In this document: in pieces, positions 60,158 through 64,000 of the stretch
Layout: every line of letters begins with the position of its first letter
Position numbering within the stretch: position 1 is the stretch's first letter
Assembly: GCA_030407005.1 (NCBI GenBank)
Contig: JAUDYN010000001.1
Coordinates: forward strand, 620,001 to 684,000
Direction of reading: 5' to 3'
DNA length: 64,000 nucleotides
Origin: Desarmillaria ectypa
Taxonomy: Eukaryota > Basidiomycota > Agaricomycetes > Agaricales > Physalacriaceae
Notes under the pieces: generated by a model
What the model saw: the letters and a program-made list of their open reading frames with translations, nothing else
What the model was told of the DNA's origin: nothing
Databases searched by the model: none
Program-made: the position numbers and the translations under genes

Positions 60158-62800
60158 CTACTCTTTTACCTCCTCAATCTTGGAGGTGCTTGGCACCATT
60201 GCATCAGTGGGCCCCACATATCTTACAACGTTCTTCTCTTTTCTTGTAGGGCAATCCCTGCTCAGGTGACCCTTTTGATCACACCTGTAGCAGCACCCTT
60301 TGGCTCGTTGCCGATCTACATCCATGGGCTTCCCCCCCCCCTGTACGTCATCCACCTACCGGTTCCAGCATCGCGACTGGTTCCTCCACTCCCAGCACTC
60401 GGCTTTGGAGCCAAGGAACTTGTTGCCCCAGCGGTGTTCTTGCTGCTGGGTTGCTGTTGCTGGGGATGCGGACCCTGCTTCTGGCTGTCCCTGGGCGTAC
60501 TTGTGGTCTGGTCAAAGACCCACTTCCACTGACGCTCTTCATACATCCGGAGGATGCATTCCTTCCATTCTGGGTATGAGCGCAGAATGCTCACACCCAT
60601 ATTCGATATAAAGGTTGTGTATGAACTAGGCACCCCTAGTTGCACTGCCTTTACCATCGCGCCGCGTTTGGCCTCATCAGTTCTCCGGCCCGCTAGCTTT
60701 GCTTCTTCTTCCAGCTTCTGGAAGTAATGGGAGGCAGGCTGTGCTCCCATGCACAAGTCAAACATGTGCTTTTCGTGAATTTCCTCGATCGCGGGATCTC
60801 GGAATTGTCATGTGACTAGGTCGACGAAGTCGGCCCAGTCGGGGTATCGGAAGTGGGCGGCGGTGCTGTCGAAGGCGTCGCCCACCCAGTATTTGGGTCT
60901 CTTGTAGACCCACCAGTCCTTGGCAGCGCCCTCGAAGTGGGACGTCGCGAACAATACCAGGTGTGATGGCACCTGGAAGTAGTGTCGGAACACTTCGAAG
61001 TAGGTGATGCAATCGCCTATGAAGCATTCAATGTTGTCATGATCCCCCTTAAATGGGGCGGGGACCTTGACGAGGGTCGGTTTGATGCCCAAATACGGGG
61101 CATCGGCAGTGGCGTTCCCGACCGGGTTTGGGATTGGGTCAGGGGGTCCCTGACCAGGGGGCGGTCTTGGGATCGAGAATCGATCTGGCCTGTACCCTGG
61201 GTAGCCTCTTGGCGGCCCCGGCAGTCTTCCCCTCTCTGGCTCCTTCTCGCACTCTTGGACTTGGAGGTAGTCCGCCAGTGTCTTGCGGGCGGCGTCCTCC
61301 TTGTCGAGCTCGTCGTGCATTTCCGCTATGCACCACTCTTTCTCCTGCAACTCGGTCCGCATCTGCTGCCAAGTTTCTTCTGCCGTGGCAGGGGTTCTTG
61401 ACGCCCCTGCAGTGGCGTTTCCTGCAGGGGCTCCTTCTGCTTCCATGTCTTCTCCCGCCCCTGCAAAGAGAAGACTACCACCCTGATAGGGGTGGTATCC
61501 TTGGTGACGCGCCCTATGATGCAGGGGTGAGTCGGGAAGTGGTCGTGGGCTTACGACCAGGGTATCCGGTGGGTAATCCGGATATGTTTCATATTGGGGA
61601 TGGTGGTATTCCATCCCTCCATAATAACCTGTATCGTAGGTAAACGTATTGTACTGGGGCTCTTGCCCCCACTCATTCCTCTCGTGCCACCTCCAACCTC
61701 CAGAGGTGCTGGAGGGTCCTGTCCAGCTCTCGTTGCTCCTGCAGGGTTCTAGGTAGTAACCCTGGAAAATGATCCCCTGCGGAGGGGCGGAAAATTGACC
61801 GGTCACGGTTGGCGCGTATCCGGTGGTTGACGATGTTGGCCCTGGCATTGCTAGGGCCTTCAAGGGGGACTCAGATGGGGTCGCCCCTGTTAAGGGCAAG
61901 CCACTCATCCATTTCGACCCTGGGTTCGTCCCAGAGGTCGCAGGCTTCGACGTCCCTTCATCGAATTTCCCATGCTGCGGTCCGATATGGATCGAATAGT
62001 CTCCAATTGACCTCGGAGAGTTCAGGCCAGATGTAGTCTGGCCCGTCTGGATTAAAGGGGTTGTCGGCGGCACGGGGAGTGGACGGGACCGGGGCGTTGT
62101 CTCCGACGATGTTGTCATCAGACTCGTCATCGGAGATTTCGATGATGGGGAGGGAGGAGAGGGAGAATTCTTCTCCCTCGTCTGGCCACTGCTCACGGCC
62201 CCAGGGGCCGTAAGGGTGGTTTCGATCCATGCCGGGATCATCAGGGTGTCGAGGTCCAGAGTAGTCGGACCTGCTACTGTTGTCGCTGTCGGGCGATGGG
62301 GAATTGGACCTCCACCGAGATATGCGGAGGGCAGGGGTTCTTGGACGAGGGGGGGGACCGGGGTATGGGGGTGGGGGTTCGTCCATCTCAGCTCGAACGT
62401 CCCTCTTGTGTTCTTCAGTCTCTGCGAGACCGACTGTTGGTCGCTCCAGTGCGACGGTGGGTCGTTCCATCTGGTAATGGAGGAGGATGGCTCTCGCATT
62501 ATAGGCGCGAGCAGATTGGGTGATCTGGGCCCAAAGTTCTGAGATCCCCGGAGATGGGGGCCTCGAATCATTGCTCTCCTCGGAGGAGGAGGAGGGGCCG
62601 ACGATGAATCGGGCCCAGGGATGAATGAGTGCAACTGCTTCTCGTTCTCCCAGTCTTGCGGGGGATAACCCCCTGGGAAGGACATCGGTCATGGGTGGGA
62701 CGGGGCAGGGTTCTGGAATTGGTCGTCGGGGCTGCCTTCTGAGCAGTGCCTGGAGTTCTTCCTCATAAATTAGTACGGCGAGGACCGTGAAAAAAGACAA
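60158..62800 (-). pseudogene. Gag gene of the young element, with stop and frameshifts
   Basis: The N-terminal part is Pro/Ser-rich and split between overlapping frames (62800-61958 and 62685-60808), so the authentic start cannot be decided. The gag core is clear near 61100-60810 (PFKGDHDNIECFIGD, HFEGAAKDWW). It is cut by TGA at 60808-60810 and continues in the same frame (FRDPAIEEIHEKHMFDLCMG). A run of ten C on the plus strand (60332-60341) shifts the frame just before the zinc knuckle CYRCDQKGHLSRDC. The frame ends at TAG 60158-60160. The protein would form the particle that packages element RNA. The start and first frame assignment remain open. Confidence 0.85.
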
Positions 62801-62921
62801 TAGTATGGCACCACCGATGGCGACGCTGAGAGAGATGGTTCAAGGTTCTTGAGAGTTTCTGTCTTCTCCAGACATGAAGAATATCTTCTATATGGCTAGT
62901 GTAATAGAAGAGAAGGGGATA

Positions 62922-62934
62922 ATCTCTTGTTTAA
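62922..62934 (-). promoter_or_regulatory. Self-priming primer-binding site of the young element
   Basis: The 13 nt abutting LTR-C (minus strand TTAAACAAGAGAT) are the exact complement of 63077-63089 within LTR-C read in the sense direction. LTR-A has the same segment. LTR-B carries one extra A there, which breaks the match. Confidence 0.78.
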
Positions 62935-63357
62935 TGTTAGGTGCCGACTTGGACACGTGACTTGGGGCAGTCAGCTGATCCCTCTGGGCCGTTACGCATT
63001 CGAACGATCACCCGATTAAGAGATGTAAGCCAAGGAGCCTTTAGTCTAGTGTAGACAAGAGGTATATGGTTTTAATTTAAACAAGAGATAGAGTACAACT
63101 GTCTAGTTTACTCTGTTTATATAGTATTTCTACAGCATTATAATTAGATGAAATGCTACGGTCCATGCACAAACAGTGTCGAAGTTGGACGATCCAGGAG
63201 GATCATAGAACCAATAGAAAGTGTCTGGGGTGACAGATGGTGAGAACGAGGGTAGTAGCCAGCGAATAGCTGGATACGAGTCAGTTTCTGGACTAGATTA
63301 GATGGATGAGTCATGGATATGACTCGGATAAGATAAGATAATGGAAAAATCGTAACA
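62935..63357 (-). repeat. LTR-C, 5' LTR of the composite element (423 bp)
   Basis: TGTTAGG...CGTAACA, followed by TTATG. On the minus strand a TATATAAA box lies 34 nt upstream of ATCTCTTGTTTAA (63089-63077), which fits a transcript start at the primer segment, giving a U3 of about 268 nt. Confidence 0.93.
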
Positions 63358-63362
63358 TTATG
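63358..63362. repeat. Target-site duplication TTATG, right copy
   Basis: Identical to 50814-50818. Confidence 0.88.
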
Positions 63363-64000
63363 AAGGACTTAAAAGAACACTGATACATAGTATGATGTGT
63401 ACTACAATGCCTATGAGAGAATAAGCTCTTCCTTAAAGCTGAGAAGTGTGAGTTTGAGGTACTTGAGATAAAATACCTTAGTGTCATTATCAGTCAGAAC
63501 TCCATATAGATGGATCCAGTCAAGATAGCTGGCATCACTGAATAGCTGACACTAACTAAGAAGAGGGAACTCTAGTCATTCCTGAGATTCACAAACTTTT
63601 ATCACAAATTCATTCATGACTACTCCAAGACTGTTTGCCCCCTAATGCAGCTAACTGATAATGCAGAGTGGAAGTGAAAAGAGGCATAAGAGTGATCATT
63701 CCAGCAGTTGAAGAAGCAAATGACTGAAGACATCATCCTTGCCATTTTAACAGAGACTGGGAAATTCATAGTAAAAGCAGACTCAAGCAACAAAGCTATT
63801 GGTGCTGTTCTCAGCTAACAACAAGAAGGAAGATGGCAATAAGTGGCCTTCATGTCCAAAGCCCTAATGGTGACTAAATGGAACTATGAGATTTATGACA
63901 AAGAACTACTCACTATTCTGCTTGCATTAGAAGAATGGTGCTACTATCTGATGGGCATAGTGAAAGATATTAAAATCTGAATGGATCACCAAAATCCCCA
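63363..64000 (+). pseudogene. Degraded pol of element R3, continuation (RT end and RNase H)
   Basis: Continues exactly where 50818 stops: LFLKAEKCEFEVLEIKYL, then VKIAGI, then RNase H remnants (SNKAIGAVLS, MSKALM, YEIYDKELLTILLALEEW). CpG-free with many stops. It runs off the window end. Confidence 0.85.

Noticed and set aside
60125..60160. Possible tRNA gene (perfect T-arm-like GGTTCGATTCC)
   Set aside because: No D-arm, anticodon arm or acceptor stem can be formed around it. It is part of the retrotransposon gag-pol junction and occurs in all relatives there.
54858..63357. Reading LTR-B to LTR-C as one intact inserted element nested in the first
   Set aside because: Flanks of this block (GACGT and TTATG) do not match, whereas TTATG flanks LTR-A to LTR-C. 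LTR-B is more divergent than the LTR-A/LTR-C pair and does not match the primer site.

Overview
The window looks like a piece of a filamentous basidiomycete genome, most likely an agaricomycete. Protein-coding genes are split by many short GT-AG introns (nearly all 47-62 nt). The products include typical fungal housekeeping proteins (SWR1 ATPase, PKA catalytic subunit, mitochondrial succinate-fumarate carrier, penta-EF-hand protein), small secreted proteins, a Crinkler-like/kinase-like fusion, and chromodomain Ty3/gypsy retrotransposons. The genus cannot be named from the sequence alone.

Layout. Positions 1-7100 are transposon debris: a CpG-depleted antisense gag relic with its 5' LTR (1-4933), itself interrupted by a 1.25 kb LTR-like insertion, then several solo LTRs of a roughly 250 bp family. 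Positions 7900-41000 form a gene island: a small hypothetical gene; two identical secreted cysteine-containing genes in a head-to-head inverted repeat (8780-11385); a penta-EF-hand gene; an EthD-like gene; a GNAT acetyltransferase; a tiny COX14-like gene that seems to need a 2-nt microexon; PKA; the SFC1 carrier; a secreted protein with six FLDE[ED]xY repeats; a protein with two homeodomain-like regions; SWR1 (10 exons, 1712 aa predicted); an unknown protein; and a Crinkler/kinase-like gene.

Positions 41300-64000 are nested LTR retrotransposons. Old, nearly CpG-free copies (42032-50818, resuming at 63358) are split by a younger, CpG-rich composite at 50819-63357 on the minus strand: LTR-A, pol 1, LTR-B, pol 2, gag, LTR-C. 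A TTATG duplication flanks the whole composite. LTR-A pairs with LTR-C, and LTR-B is an orphan from a second element.

Most interesting system: these elements appear to use self-priming (Tf1/sushi type). The 13-14 nt next to the 5' LTR are perfectly complementary to a segment inside the same LTR that starts about 34-35 nt downstream of a TATA box, where the transcript should begin. Old and young families have different primer sequences, yet each family's pair still matches. In-frame stops in the young pol and gag genes are TGA, several exactly where the sister copy still reads CGA, as expected from deamination of methylated CpG.

All calls come from reading the sequence by eye. Family names rest on recognised motifs, and splice sites on reading frame plus intron consensus.
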